In this document: positions 37,496 to 46,829 of the stretch, piece after piece
Numbering within the stretch: the stretch's first letter is position 1
How the letters are laid out: each line of letters opens with the position of its first letter
Assembly: GCF_016650695.1 (NCBI RefSeq)
Contig: NZ_JAEKFH010000003.1
Span: forward strand, 392,001-456,000
Direction: 5' to 3'
Length of the DNA stretch: 64,000 bases
DNA from: Pseudomonas sp. TH41
GTDB taxonomy: Bacteria > Pseudomonadota > Gammaproteobacteria > Pseudomonadales > Pseudomonadaceae
The notes under the pieces: model-generated
The model's database searches: none
What the model was told of the DNA's origin: nothing
Seen by the model: the letters and a program-made list of their open reading frames with translations, nothing else
Translations under genes and position numbers: made by a program

Positions 37496-37557
37496 GGTGC
37501 TCCTTACTCCTTGAAAACAGACACGGGACTTGAAGTCCCGTGTCTGCACAGCCTGTG

Positions 37558-40152
37558 TTAGACGGCGACCGCCGATTCTTCGAGGAAGTCCTGGGCGAAA
37601 CGTTGCAGTACGCCGCCGGCCTCGTAGATCGACACTTCTTCGGCGGTGTCGAGGCGGCAGGTCACCGGCACATCGACGCGCTCACCGTTCTTGCGATGGA
37701 TGACCAGCGTCAGCTCGGCGCGCGGCGTACGCTCACCGATCACGTCGTAGGTTTCGCTACCATCGATGGCCAGCGTGTGGCGGTCGGTGCCCGGTTTGAA
37801 TTCCAGCGGCAACACGCCCATGCCCACCAGGTTGGTGCGGTGAATGCGCTCGAAGCCTTCGGCCGCAATCGCTTCCACACCCGCCAGACGCACACCTTTG
37901 GCCGCCCAGTCGCGGGACGAACCCTGACCGTAATCGGCACCGGCGATGATGATCAGCGGCTGCTTGCGATCCATGTAGGTTTCGATCGCTTCCCACATGC
38001 GCATCACTTTGCCTTCCGGCTCGACGCGAGCCAGCGAACCCTGCTTGACCTTGCCGTTTTCCTGAACCATTTCGTTGAACAGTTTCGGGTTGGCGAAGGT
38101 CGCGCGCTGCGCGGTCAAGTGGTCACCGCGGTGAGTCGCGTAAGAGTTGAAGTCCTCTTCCGGCAAGCCCATTTTCGCCAGGTATTCGCCGGCGGCGCTG
38201 TCGAGCATGATCGCGTTGGAGGGCGACAGGTGATCGGTGGTGATGTTGTCCGGCAGCACCGCCAGCGGGCGCATGCCCTTGAGCGGACGCGCGCCGGCCA
38301 GTGCGCCTTCCCAGTACGGCGGGCGACGGATGTAGGTGCTCTTTTCGCGCCAGTCGTACAGCGGCGTCACTTTCGGGCCGGTGTCTTCGTGGATGGCGAA
38401 CATCGGAATGTAGACCTGACGGAACTGCTCCGGTTTGACCGAGGCCTTGACCACCGCGTCGATTTCTTCGTCGCTCGGCCAGATGTCTTTCAGGCGAATT
38501 TCCTTGCCGTCGACCACACCCAACACATCTTTTTCGATGTCGAAACGGATGGTGCCGGCGATGGCGTAAGCCACGACCAAAGGCGGCGACGCAAGGAAGG
38601 CGTTCTTGGCGTACGGGTGAATCCGGCCATCGAAGTTGCGGTTACCGGACAGCACGGCAGTGGCGTACAGATCGCGGTCGATGATCTCTTGCTGAATCAC
38701 CGGATCCAGCGCGCCGGACATGCCGTTGCACGTGGTGCACGCGAACGCCACGACGCCGAAGCCCAGCTGCTCCAGTTCAGTGGTCAGGCCGGCTTCATCG
38801 AGGTACAGCGCCACGGTTTTCGAGCCCGGTGCCAGGGACGATTTGACCCACGGCTTGCGGGTCAACCCGAGCTTGTTGGCATTGCGCGCCAGCAGGCCGG
38901 CAGCGATGACGTTGCGCGGGTTGCTGGTGTTGGTGCAGCTGGTGATGGCGGCGATGATCACCGCGCCGTCCGGCATCTGGCCTGGCACGTCATCCCACTG
39001 ACCGGAGATGCCTTGCGCAGCGAGATCGGACGTCGCGACGCGGGCGTGCGGGTTGCTCGGGCCAGCCATGTTGCGCACTACCGAGGACAGGTTGAAGGTC
39101 AACCCGCGCTCGTATTGCGCACCTTTCAGGCTGTCGGCCCACAGGCCGGTGGTCTTGGCGTAATGCTCGACCAACTGCACTTGCTCGTCTTCACGGCCGG
39201 TGAGTTTGAGGTAGTCGATGGTCTGCTGGTCGATGTAGAACATCGCGGCCGTGGCACCGTACTCCGGGGCCATGTTGGAAATGGTTGCGCGGTCGCCCAG
39301 GGTCAGGGCCGAGGCGCCTTCACCGAAGAACTCCAGCCACGCGCCGACGACTTTCTGTTTACGCAGGAATTCGGTCAGCGCCAGCACCATGTCAGTGGCG
39401 GTGATGCCGGGTTGCAGCTTGCCTGTCAGCTCGACGCCGACGCTTTCCGGCAGGCGCATCCACGACGCGCGACCGAGCATCACGCTTTCTGCTTCCAGAC
39501 CACCGACACCGATGGCGATCACGCCCAGCGCATCGACATGCGGGGTGTGACTGTCGGTGCCGACGCAAGTGTCGGGGAATGCCACGCCATCGCGCACCTG
39601 GATCACCGGAGACATTTTCTCCAGGTTGATCTGGTGCATGATGCCGTTGCCCGGCGGGATCACGTCGACGTTTTTGAAGGCCTTTTTGGTCCAGTTGATG
39701 AAGTGGAAACGGTCTTCGTTGCGACGGTCTTCGATGGCGCGGTTCTTCTCGAACGCCTCCGGATCGAAACCACCACGCTCGACGGCCAGGGAGTGGTCGA
39801 CGATCAACTGCGTCGGCACCACCGGGTTCACTTGCGCCGGATCGCCACCTTGCAGGGCGATGGCGTCACGCAGGCCGGCGAGGTCGACCAGCGCGGTCTG
39901 GCCAAGAATGTCGTGGCACACCACGCGGGCCGGGAACCACGGGAAGTCGAGGTCGCGTTTGCGCTCGATGAATTGCTTCAGGGATTCGGTGAGCGTGGCC
40001 GGGTCACAGCGACGCACCAGGTTTTCCGCCAGCACGCGGGAGGTGTATGGCAGGGTGTCATAGGCCCCAGGCTGGATGGCTTCGACAGCCGCACGGACGT
40101 CGAAGTAATCCAGATGGCTGCCGGGCAGCGATTTGCGGAATTCAGTGTTCAT
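37558..40152 (-). CDS. acnD: Fe/S-dependent 2-methylisocitrate dehydratase AcnD
   Basis: This aconitase-superfamily enzyme dehydrates 2-methylcitrate with the help of PrpF. The 864-residue protein carries cluster cysteines in ACTTCNGMSG near residue 420 and TSCTNTSNP near residue 355. PGNGIMHQINLE, DSHTPHVDALG and the C-terminal swivel segment DYGQGSSRDWAAKG near residue 740 are also present. The gene follows prpC and precedes prpF on the minus strand. Confidence 0.95.
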   Translation of the reverse strand: MNTEFRKSLPGSHLDYFDVRAAVEAIQPGAYDTLPYTSRVLAENLVRRCDPATLTESLKQFIERKRDLDFPWFPARVVCHDILGQTALVDLAGLRDAIALQGGDPAQVNPVVPTQLIVDHSLAVERGGFDPEAFEKNRAIEDRRNEDRFHFINWTKKAFKNVDVIPPGNGIMHQINLEKMSPVIQVRDGVAFPDTCVGTDSHTPHVDALGVIAIGVGGLEAESVMLGRASWMRLPESVGVELTGKLQPGITATDMVLALTEFLRKQKVVGAWLEFFGEGASALTLGDRATISNMAPEYGATAAMFYIDQQTIDYLKLTGREDEQVQLVEHYAKTTGLWADSLKGAQYERGLTFNLSSVVRNMAGPSNPHARVATSDLAAQGISGQWDDVPGQMPDGAVIIAAITSCTNTSNPRNVIAAGLLARNANKLGLTRKPWVKSSLAPGSKTVALYLDEAGLTTELEQLGFGVVAFACTTCNGMSGALDPVIQQEIIDRDLYATAVLSGNRNFDGRIHPYAKNAFLASPPLVVAYAIAGTIRFDIEKDVLGVVDGKEIRLKDIWPSDEEIDAVVKASVKPEQFRQVYIPMFAIHEDTGPKVTPLYDWREKSTYIRRPPYWEGALAGARPLKGMRPLAVLPDNITTDHLSPSNAIMLDSAAGEYLAKMGLPEEDFNSYATHRGDHLTAQRATFANPKLFNEMVQENGKVKQGSLARVEPEGKVMRMWEAIETYMDRKQPLIIIAGADYGQGSSRDWAAKGVRLAGVEAIAAEGFERIHRTNLVGMGVLPLEFKPGTDRHTLAIDGSETYDVIGERTPRAELTLVIHRKNGERVDVPVTCRLDTAEEVSIYEAGGVLQRFAQDFLEESAVAV

Positions 40153-40221
40153 CGTCAGGACTCGGTCACGGTAATTTCAAAAGATGGGGCTGGCACGGCC
40201 CTGAACTGAAACCGGATCAAA

Positions 40222-40311
40222 TGTGGGAGCGGGCTTGCTCGCGAAAGCGGTGTATCAGTCGACATCAATGTTGGATGTCAGTCCGTCTTCGCGAGCAAGC
40301 CCGCTCCCACA
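40222..40311. repeat. REP inverted pair, family C, inside the prp operon
   Basis: TGTGGGAGCGGGCTTGCTCG and its mirror CGAGCAAGCCCGCTCCCACA, spacer about 45 bases with a small ACATC/GATGT stem. It lies between prpC and acnD. Confidence 0.92.
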
Positions 40312-40354
40312 GTGGTTCCCGGTTCCTTCAGTAATCAGTGCCAGTGCCCACCAT

Positions 40355-41482
40355 TCAGCGTTGTTCGATTGGCACGAACTTGCGCTGTTCGACGCCGACG
40401 TACTCGGCGCTTGGACGGATGATGCGGTTGTTGGCACGTTGTTCGAACACATGCGCTGCCCAGCCGGTCAGGCGCGAGCAGACGAAAATCGGTGTGAACA
40501 ACTTGGTCGGGATGCCCATGAAGTGGTACGTCGACGCATGGTAGAAGTCGGCGTTCGGGAACAGCTTCTTTTGCTCCCACATGGTCTTGTCGATGGCCTC
40601 GGAGACCGGGAACAACACCGTGTCGCCCACTTCTTCGGCGAGTTTTTTCGACCAGCCCTTGATCACTTCGTTACGCGGATCGTTGTCTTTATAGATCGCG
40701 TGGCCGAAGCCCATGATCTTGTCCTTGCGCTCGAGCATGCCGAGGGTGCCTTTGATCGCCTCTTCAGGCGAGCTGAAGCGCTCGATCATTTCCATCGCCG
40801 CTTCGTTGGCGCCGCCGTGCAGCGGACCGCGCAGGGAACCGATGGCTGCGGTGATGCAGGAGAACATGTCCGACAGCGTCGATGCGCAAACCCGTGCGGT
40901 GAAGGTCGAAGCGTTGAACTCGTGTTCCGCATAGAGAATCAGCGAAACGTTCATCACTTTGACGTGCAACTCACTCGGCTTCTTGTCGTGCAGCAGGTGC
41001 AGGAAGTGGCCGCCGATGGACTGTTCGTCGCTCACGCAGCTGATGCGCTTGCCGTCGTGGCTGAAGCGATACCAGTAGCACATGATCGCCGGGAATGCGG
41101 CCAGCAGGCGGTCAGTCACGTCGTGCTGTTCGGAGAAATCTTTCTCCGGTTCGATGTTGCCCAGGAACGAGCAACCGGTGCGCATCACGTCCATCGGGTG
41201 GGCGTCGGCGGGGATGCGTTCCAATACTTCTTTGAGGGCTTGCGGCAGGTCACGCAGCTTGCTCAGCTTGCTGACGTAAGCGGCGAGTTGTGCTTTGGTC
41301 GGCAGTTCGCCGTAAAGCAGCAAATAGGCCACTTCTTCGAACTGTGCGTCAGCCGCCAGGTCGCGAACGTCGTAGCCGCGATAGGTCAGACCGGCGCCCG
41401 ACTGGCCCACGGTGGACAATGCGGTTTGTCCGGCAACCTGGCCACGGAGCCCGGCGCCACTGAGTACTTTTGCTTCGGCCAT
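40355..41482 (-). CDS. prpC: 2-methylcitrate synthase
   Basis: PrpC condenses propionyl-CoA with oxaloacetate. The 375-residue protein is in the short citrate-synthase family. Catalytic histidines are visible in LHGGANEAAM (near residue 225) and MGFGHAIY (near residue 265), with the aspartate region FYHASTYHFMGIP near residue 315. The ATG at 41482 gives MAEAKVLSGAGLRGQVAG; upstream codons are REP-derived and were excluded. It is the third gene of the operon. Confidence 0.95.
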   Translation of the reverse strand: MAEAKVLSGAGLRGQVAGQTALSTVGQSGAGLTYRGYDVRDLAADAQFEEVAYLLLYGELPTKAQLAAYVSKLSKLRDLPQALKEVLERIPADAHPMDVMRTGCSFLGNIEPEKDFSEQHDVTDRLLAAFPAIMCYWYRFSHDGKRISCVSDEQSIGGHFLHLLHDKKPSELHVKVMNVSLILYAEHEFNASTFTARVCASTLSDMFSCITAAIGSLRGPLHGGANEAAMEMIERFSSPEEAIKGTLGMLERKDKIMGFGHAIYKDNDPRNEVIKGWSKKLAEEVGDTVLFPVSEAIDKTMWEQKKLFPNADFYHASTYHFMGIPTKLFTPIFVCSRLTGWAAHVFEQRANNRIIRPSAEYVGVEQRKFVPIEQR

Positions 41483-41548
41483 TGCTGTCTCCAATCTTGA
41501 AATTATTAGGGGATCTGCAAATACACTGGACGGGATGCACCCCGCCTC

Positions 41549-41648
41549 TGTAGGAGCGAGCTTGCTCGCGATGGTGGACGGCCCACCGCGTTGTATCAGG
41601 GGGCCCGCGTTAGCGTTAACGTCCATCGCGAGCAAGCTCGCTCCTACA
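41549..41648. repeat. REP inverted pair, family B, inside the prp operon
   Basis: TGTAGGAGCGAGCTTGCTCG and CGAGCAAGCTCGCTCCTACA surround about 50 bases. It lies between prpB and prpC and ends a few bases from the prpB stop. Confidence 0.93.
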
Positions 41649-41651
41649 GGG

Positions 41652-42542
41652 TTATTTTTTAGCAGCAAACAACGCATCGAGCTTCTGCTCGAAGGTGTGG
41701 TAATCGATGCGATCGTAAAGCTCCATGCGGGTCTGCATGGTGTCGATGACGTTCTGTTGCGTGCCGTCGCGACGAATCGCGGTGTAGACGTTTTCCGCCG
41801 CCTTGTTCATCGCGCGGAAAGCCGACAGCGGGTACAGCACCAGCGATACATCGGCACCGGCCAATTGCTCGGTGGTGTACAGCGGCGTCGCGCCGAATTC
41901 GGTGATGTTGGCCAGGATCGGCGCTTTCACACGGTTGGCGAACAGCTTGTACATGTCCAGCTCGGTGATGGCTTCCGGGAAGATCATGTCGGCGCCGGCC
42001 TCGATGCACGCCGCGGCGCGATCCAGTGCGGATTCCAGACCTTCCACCGCCAGGGCGTCGGTACGGGCCATGATCACGAAGCTGTCGTCGGTGCGCGCAT
42101 CGACGGCGGCCTTGATGCGGTCGACCATTTCCTGCAGCGACACGATCTCTTTATTAGGACGGTGACCGCAGCGCTTGGCGCCGACCTGGTCTTCGATGTG
42201 AATCGCCGCCGCGCCGAACTTGATCATCGACTTGACGGTACGCGCGACGTTGAACGCCGAAGAACCGAAACCGGTGTCAACGTCCACCAGCAGCGGCAGG
42301 TCGCAGACGTCGGTGATACGGCGCACGTCGGTCAGCACGTCATCCAGGCCGGTGATGCCCAGGTCCGGCACACCGAGGGAGCCGGCAGCCACCCCGCCAC
42401 CCGACAGGTAAATCGCCTTGAAACCGGCGCGCTTGGCCAGCAGTGCGTGGTTGGCGTTGATCGCGCCGACGACTTGCAGCGGATGTTCGCTGGCGACCGC
42501 ATCGCGGAAACGCTGGCCTGGAGTGCTCTTGTTGGAACTCAT
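41652..42542 (-). CDS. prpB: 2-methylisocitrate lyase
   Basis: PrpB cleaves 2-methylisocitrate to pyruvate and succinate. The 296-residue protein has the lyase signature with the catalytic cysteine, [14 protein letters not shown], near residue 120, and the magnesium-binding DVDTGFG near residue 85. Its ATG overlaps the stop of the regulator gene (ATGA), which couples the two. Confidence 0.96.
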   Translation of the reverse strand: MSSNKSTPGQRFRDAVASEHPLQVVGAINANHALLAKRAGFKAIYLSGGGVAAGSLGVPDLGITGLDDVLTDVRRITDVCDLPLLVDVDTGFGSSAFNVARTVKSMIKFGAAAIHIEDQVGAKRCGHRPNKEIVSLQEMVDRIKAAVDARTDDSFVIMARTDALAVEGLESALDRAAACIEAGADMIFPEAITELDMYKLFANRVKAPILANITEFGATPLYTTEQLAGADVSLVLYPLSAFRAMNKAAENVYTAIRRDGTQQNVIDTMQTRMELYDRIDYHTFEQKLDALFAAKK

Positions 42543-43261
42543 GACTCACCTCGTTCAGTGGCTGTCGGGTTAGCGCCGTCCTGGTAGTGACGGGCGATAT
42601 TGCGTTTCGAGGCGCCGATGTGGCGGCGCATCAACAACTCGGCCAGCTCACCGTCACGGTCGGCGATGGCATCGAGAATTCGGTGGTGCTCGGCAAAGGC
42701 CTGGTGCGGGCGATTGGGCGTGGTGGAAAACTGGATGCGGTACATGCGCACCAGTTGATAGAGCTCGCCGCAAAGCATCTGGGTCAGGGTACGGTTGCCG
42801 CTGCCCTGGATGATTCGGTAATGGAAGTCGAAATCGCCTTCCTGCTGGTAATAGCCTATGCCGGCTTGAAACGCCTCATCGCGCTCGTGGGTTTCGAGGA
42901 CGCGGCGCAGTTCGTCGATTTCTTCGACCGTCATGCGTTCGGCGGCCAGGCGGCAGGCCATCCCTTCAAGGGATTCACGGATTTCGTAGAGTTCCAGCAG
43001 CTCGGCGTGGCTCAGCGAAACGACCCTCGCCCCGACGTGCGGCACACGGACCAGCAGGCGCTGGCCTTCCAGGCGGTGGATCGCCTCGCGTAGCGGCCCA
43101 CGGCTGATGCCATAGGTGCGCGCCAGTTCCGGCTCGGAAATCTTGCTGCCCGGTGCGATTTCGCCCTTGACGATGGCGGCCTGAATGCGGCGGAAGACAT
43201 TCTCGGAAAGTGTTTCCGAATCGTCTTGCGTAATGACCGGGGGATCGAGTTGATCCAGCAT
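42539..43261 (-). CDS. GntR-family (FadR/FCD) regulator of the prp operon
   Basis: This 240-residue regulator has a winged helix at about 20-85 ([32 protein letters not shown]) and an FCD ligand-binding domain at about 95-225. It is the first gene of the operon and overlaps prpB by four bases. A 2-methylcitrate-responsive repressor in this position is typical of Pseudomonas. The ATG at 43261 was chosen for its N terminus [14 protein letters not shown]; the upstream open frame is unlike the family. A GTCGAC palindrome lies immediately before the start, pointing to autoregulation. Confidence 0.92.
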   Translation of the reverse strand: MLDQLDPPVITQDDSETLSENVFRRIQAAIVKGEIAPGSKISEPELARTYGISRGPLREAIHRLEGQRLLVRVPHVGARVVSLSHAELLELYEIRESLEGMACRLAAERMTVEEIDELRRVLETHERDEAFQAGIGYYQQEGDFDFHYRIIQGSGNRTLTQMLCGELYQLVRMYRIQFSTTPNRPHQAFAEHHRILDAIADRDGELAELLMRRHIGASKRNIARHYQDGANPTATERGES

Positions 43262-43273
43262 ATTGTCGACACC
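43262..43273. promoter_or_regulatory. Operator-like site overlapping the regulator start
   Basis: ATTGTCGACACC is a near-copy of the perfect palindrome at 43335-43346, sharing ATTGTCGACA. It sits between the AAGGTG ribosome-binding site and the ATG of the prp regulator. Confidence 0.6.
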
Positions 43274-43334
43274 TTGAAAGCTGATGCCGCAAAAACTAGC
43301 GAATACAGGCCTAAGAGTCAAAGAAAAAATACGT

Positions 43335-43346
43335 ATTGTCGACAAT
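43335..43346. promoter_or_regulatory. Palindromic operator ATTGTCGACAAT upstream of the prp operon
   Basis: This perfect 12-base palindrome lies 74 bases upstream of the regulator ATG. GntR/FadR-family sites commonly have this TTGTNGACAA form. Together with the copy at 43262 it could allow looping or blocking of the promoter. Confidence 0.65.
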
Positions 43347-43560
43347 CGTCTAAGAACCAACCGCACCATAACGAAGCAGTACTGCTGTTTATAGCCGTCG
43401 GCCAGCGCTGGCGCCATAAAACCACCGTGCTAGAATGCCGCCCGCATTTGTTTGTGACGTCTGCACGGCTTGTCACAAAGAGCTGTTAGGCATACGAGAG
43501 AGCTTGCGCAGCAATGCCAGGGCCTTGAATCGAAGTACGGACCGCTGCGCACCAGGATTT

Positions 43561-44097
43561 ATGAGACTCAAGCCCTTCCCCACCTTCCTTTATCTTCTTT
43601 GCCTGCCCGGTTTTGCCGCAGCAGGGGAAAAGACCGTGTATGGCCTCAATGAGTACGCATCCCTGGACGGCATCGACCTGGAAGTCGCCGCCAAGCTCGA
43701 TACCGGGGCAAAAACCGCGTCCCTGAGTGCTCGCGACATCAAACGTTTCAAACGCAATGGTGAGTCCTGGGTGCGTTTCTATCTGGCCATCGACGCCGCT
43801 CATTCGCACCCGATCGAACGACCACTGGCCCGGGTCAGCAAAATCAAGCGCCGGGCCGGTGACTACGACCCGGAAGAAGGCAAGAAGTACACCGCCCGTC
43901 CGGTGATCGAACTGGATATCTGCATGGGCTCGGCTTTACGCAGCATAGAAGTGAATTTGACCGACCGCAGCGCCTTTCAATACCCGCTCCTGATCGGCTC
44001 CGAAGCGCTCAAACGCTTCGATGCGCTGGTCGATCCCAGCCTTAAATACGCTGCTGGCAAACCCGCCTGCGCCATCGACGCTCATACCGCAGAGTAA
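43561..44097 (+). CDS. Secreted retropepsin-like aspartic protease of the RimK-associated family
   Basis: This 178-residue protein has a signal peptide (MRLKPFPTFLYLLCLPGFAA, cleavage near residue 20) and a retropepsin-like domain with the DTG motif in AAKLDTGAKTASLSARD near residue 47. The family (DUF called ATP-dependent zinc protease in older annotation) often neighbours RimK-like ligases. It is followed five bases later by the transglutaminase/7TM gene and then by the ligase, forming a tight operon. The substrate is unknown. Confidence 0.82.
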   Translation: MRLKPFPTFLYLLCLPGFAAAGEKTVYGLNEYASLDGIDLEVAAKLDTGAKTASLSARDIKRFKRNGESWVRFYLAIDAAHSHPIERPLARVSKIKRRAGDYDPEEGKKYTARPVIELDICMGSALRSIEVNLTDRSAFQYPLLIGSEALKRFDALVDPSLKYAAGKPACAIDAHTAE

Positions 44098-44102
44098 TTC
44101 CA

Positions 44103-45638
44103 ATGCGCTCTCTTACCCTCCATCTGAAACTGCTGATCGCCATCCTGGTGGTCCTGGGCATTTCAGTTACGGCCTATCAAATCTTCGTGCTCGGGATTCC
44201 CGTGACCGAAGACGCCACCGACGACTTGTGGAACATCGACGCCAAGGTCGAGTTCGTCGCCAGTGCCAAGGACCCGGTCAAGATCCAGATGTTCGTGCCG
44301 CCGCTGAGCCGCGATTACGTCAGCCTCAACGAGAGCTTCATCTCCAATAACTACGGCGTGGCGGTGAATCGTGTCGACGGCAACCGCAAGGTGACCTGGT
44401 CGGCGCGTCGGGCCAAAGGCAACCAGACCCTTTATTACCGTCTGGTGCTGACCAAGCGCTACACCGGTGAAAAATCCAAGGTCAAAGGCCCGACTTTCCG
44501 CGACAGCATTGCGGTGGAAGGCCCGGAAAAAATCGCTGCCGAAGCCCTGCTCGCGCCGATTCGCCAGCACTCGGCCGACGTTGAAACCTTCATCGGCGAA
44601 GCCATCAAGCGTGTCAACAATCTCAGCGACGACAACGTGAAACTGCTGCTGGGCGGCGATCCCTCCACCGCCAACAAAGCCAAAATCGTCGAGCTGGTAC
44701 TGTCCATCGCCCACGTGCCGGTGGAAAAGGTCCACACCATTCGTCTGGTGGCCGACCAACCACAAATTCCGGAACTCTGGCTGCGCAGCTTTAACGGCAC
44801 CGACTGGCTGTACTTCAACCCCGAAACCGGGGAACAGGGCCTGCCGACCGACCGCCTGCTGTGGTGGACCGGCGATGAAAACCTGATCACCGTTGATGGC
44901 GGCAAGAAAGCCAACGTGACGTTCAGCCTGAACAACAGTGAAATGAACGCCATTCGTCTGGCCAAGCTGACCGACGAAAACACCGACGCCAACTTCCTCG
45001 AATACTCGTTGTACGGTTTGCCCCTGCAAACCCAGCAGACCTTCATGATCATGGTGATGATCCCGATTGGCGTGCTGGTGATTTTGATCCTGCGCAACCT
45101 GATCGGCATTCAGACCCTCGGCACCTTTACCCCGGTGCTGATCGCCCTGGCCTTCCGCGAAACCCAGCTCGGCTTCGGTATTGCACTGTTCACGATCATC
45201 ACGGCGCTGGGGCTGTCGCTGCGCTCCTACCTTGAACACTTGAAGCTGCAAATGCTGCCGAGGCTGTCCGTGGTGCTGACGTTTGTGGTGGTGCTGATTG
45301 CGGCCATCAGCCTGTTCAGTCATAAACTTGGCCTGGAGCGCGGGTTGTCGGTGGCACTGTTCCCGATGGTCATTCTGACCATGACCATTGAACGCCTGTC
45401 GATCACCTGGGAAGAGCGCGGTTCCGGCCATGCCATGAAAGTGGCGATCGGCACGTTGTTCGCCGCGTCCCTGGGGCACCTGATCATGACCGTGCCGGAA
45501 CTGGTTTACTTCGTGTTCACCTTCCCGGCGATCCTGTTGATTCTGGTGGGCTTCATGCTGGCCATGGGTCGTTATCGCGGCTATCGCCTGACCGAACTGA
45601 TCCGTTTCAAGGCGTTCCTGAAAAAGGTTGACGCCTGA
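44103..45638 (+). CDS. Inactive-transglutaminase domain fused to a 7TM domain
   Basis: The 511-residue protein starts with one membrane helix (about 8-28). A periplasmic transglutaminase-like domain follows (about 30-310) that belongs to the inactive branch, then about seven helices from 320 to 500. The conserved operon with a retropepsin-like protease and a RimK-like ligase suggests a shared envelope peptide-modification task, but no substrate is established. Its stop TGA overlaps the ligase ATG (TGATG). Confidence 0.85.
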   Translation: MRSLTLHLKLLIAILVVLGISVTAYQIFVLGIPVTEDATDDLWNIDAKVEFVASAKDPVKIQMFVPPLSRDYVSLNESFISNNYGVAVNRVDGNRKVTWSARRAKGNQTLYYRLVLTKRYTGEKSKVKGPTFRDSIAVEGPEKIAAEALLAPIRQHSADVETFIGEAIKRVNNLSDDNVKLLLGGDPSTANKAKIVELVLSIAHVPVEKVHTIRLVADQPQIPELWLRSFNGTDWLYFNPETGEQGLPTDRLLWWTGDENLITVDGGKKANVTFSLNNSEMNAIRLAKLTDENTDANFLEYSLYGLPLQTQQTFMIMVMIPIGVLVILILRNLIGIQTLGTFTPVLIALAFRETQLGFGIALFTIITALGLSLRSYLEHLKLQMLPRLSVVLTFVVVLIAAISLFSHKLGLERGLSVALFPMVILTMTIERLSITWEERGSGHAMKVAIGTLFAASLGHLIMTVPELVYFVFTFPAILLILVGFMLAMGRYRGYRLTELIRFKAFLKKVDA

Positions 45639-46624
45639 TGTTCGGTCTCTGGAAGACCTGGAAGGCCCTTGAAGCCCAGGGCATCATGGGGATCAATCGG
45701 CGCAACGCGGACTACGTGCTCAAGTACAACAAACGCAGTCTGTACCCGATCGTCGATGACAAGATCATCACCAAGGAGCGCGCCATCGCCGCCGGGATCC
45801 ATGTGCCGGAATTGTATGGCGTGATTTCCACCGAGAAGGAAATCGACAACCTCGAGGAGATCATCGGCGGGCGCAACGACTTCGTGATCAAACCGGCCCA
45901 GGGTGCGGGCGGTGATGGCATCCTGGTGATCGCCGACCGCTTCGAGGGCCGTTATCGCACGGTGTCTGGCAGGATCATCAGCCATGAGGAAATCGAGCAT
46001 CAGATTTCCAGCATCCTGACCGGTCTCTATTCCCTGGGCGGTCACCGTGACCGCGCGCTGATCGAATACCGCGTGATCCCGGACCAGATCTTCAAAAGCA
46101 TCAGCTATGAAGGCGTGCCGGACATTCGCATCATTGTGCTGATGGGTTACCCGGTGATGGCCATGCTGCGTTTGCCGACGCGCCAGTCCAACGGCAAGGC
46201 CAACCTGCACCAGGGCGCTATTGGCGTTGGTGTCGACCTCGCCACCGGCCTGACCCTGCGCGGCACCTGGCTGAACAACATCATCAACAAACACCCGGAC
46301 ACCACCAACGCAGTGGATGGCGTGCAGCTGCCGTACTGGGACGGCTTCATGAAACTCGCCGCCGGCTGTTATGAGCTGTGCGGGCTGGGTTACATCGGTG
46401 TCGACATGGTGCTGGACCAGGAGAAAGGGCCGCTGATTCTTGAGCTTAATGCCCGGCCGGGGCTGAACATTCAGATTGCCAATCATTGCGGGCTGACATT
46501 GCGTACGCATGCGGTCGAAGCGCGACTGGAAGCGCTGAAGGCTCGCGGGGTGACCGAGACTGCGCAGGAACGGGTCGAGTTTGTTCAGGAGATGTTTGGG
46601 CATATTCCTGCGGTTGAGGGTTGA
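45638..46624 (+). CDS. RimK-like ATP-grasp ligase (alpha-L-glutamate ligase-like)
   Basis: This 328-residue ATP-grasp enzyme has FVIKPAQGAGGDGILVI near residue 85 as the ATP-binding loop. The metal-binding C-terminal segment is VDMVLDQEKGPLILELNARPGL near residue 265, of which the ELNARPG is diagnostic. It probably joins an amino acid to a peptide or protein. It is the third gene of the operon and is translationally coupled to the 7TM gene. Confidence 0.88.
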   Translation: MFGLWKTWKALEAQGIMGINRRNADYVLKYNKRSLYPIVDDKIITKERAIAAGIHVPELYGVISTEKEIDNLEEIIGGRNDFVIKPAQGAGGDGILVIADRFEGRYRTVSGRIISHEEIEHQISSILTGLYSLGGHRDRALIEYRVIPDQIFKSISYEGVPDIRIIVLMGYPVMAMLRLPTRQSNGKANLHQGAIGVGVDLATGLTLRGTWLNNIINKHPDTTNAVDGVQLPYWDGFMKLAAGCYELCGLGYIGVDMVLDQEKGPLILELNARPGLNIQIANHCGLTLRTHAVEARLEALKARGVTETAQERVEFVQEMFGHIPAVEG

Positions 46625-46627
46625 CCT

Positions 46628-46718
46628 GTGGCGAGGGGATTTATCCCCGTTGGGCAGCGAAGCGGCCCCAAAATCAGGCCTGCTGCGCAGTCCAACGGGG
46701 ATAAATCCCCTCGCCACG
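46628..46718. repeat. Inverted repeat, REP-like family D
   Basis: GTGGCGAGGGGATTTATCCC and GGGATAAATCCCCTCGCCAC bracket about 50 bases that include GTTGGGC/GTCCAAC inner arms. This is a fourth REP-type family in the window and appears once. Confidence 0.88.
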
Positions 46719-46829
46719 GGTCTCTCACCCATTGCCGACAACCTGCCAATCCCCGACATTCCCTCTAGGAGCAAATCCTGCAGGAGACTACAATCGCCAC
46801 CCCGCCTCGATGGCTGATCTGCCCCGCCC

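Noticed and set aside
37540..40209. An open frame of about 890 codons on the plus strand
   Set aside because: It is antisense to acnD, a clear aconitase-family gene; long antisense frames are common in GC-rich DNA with this codon use.
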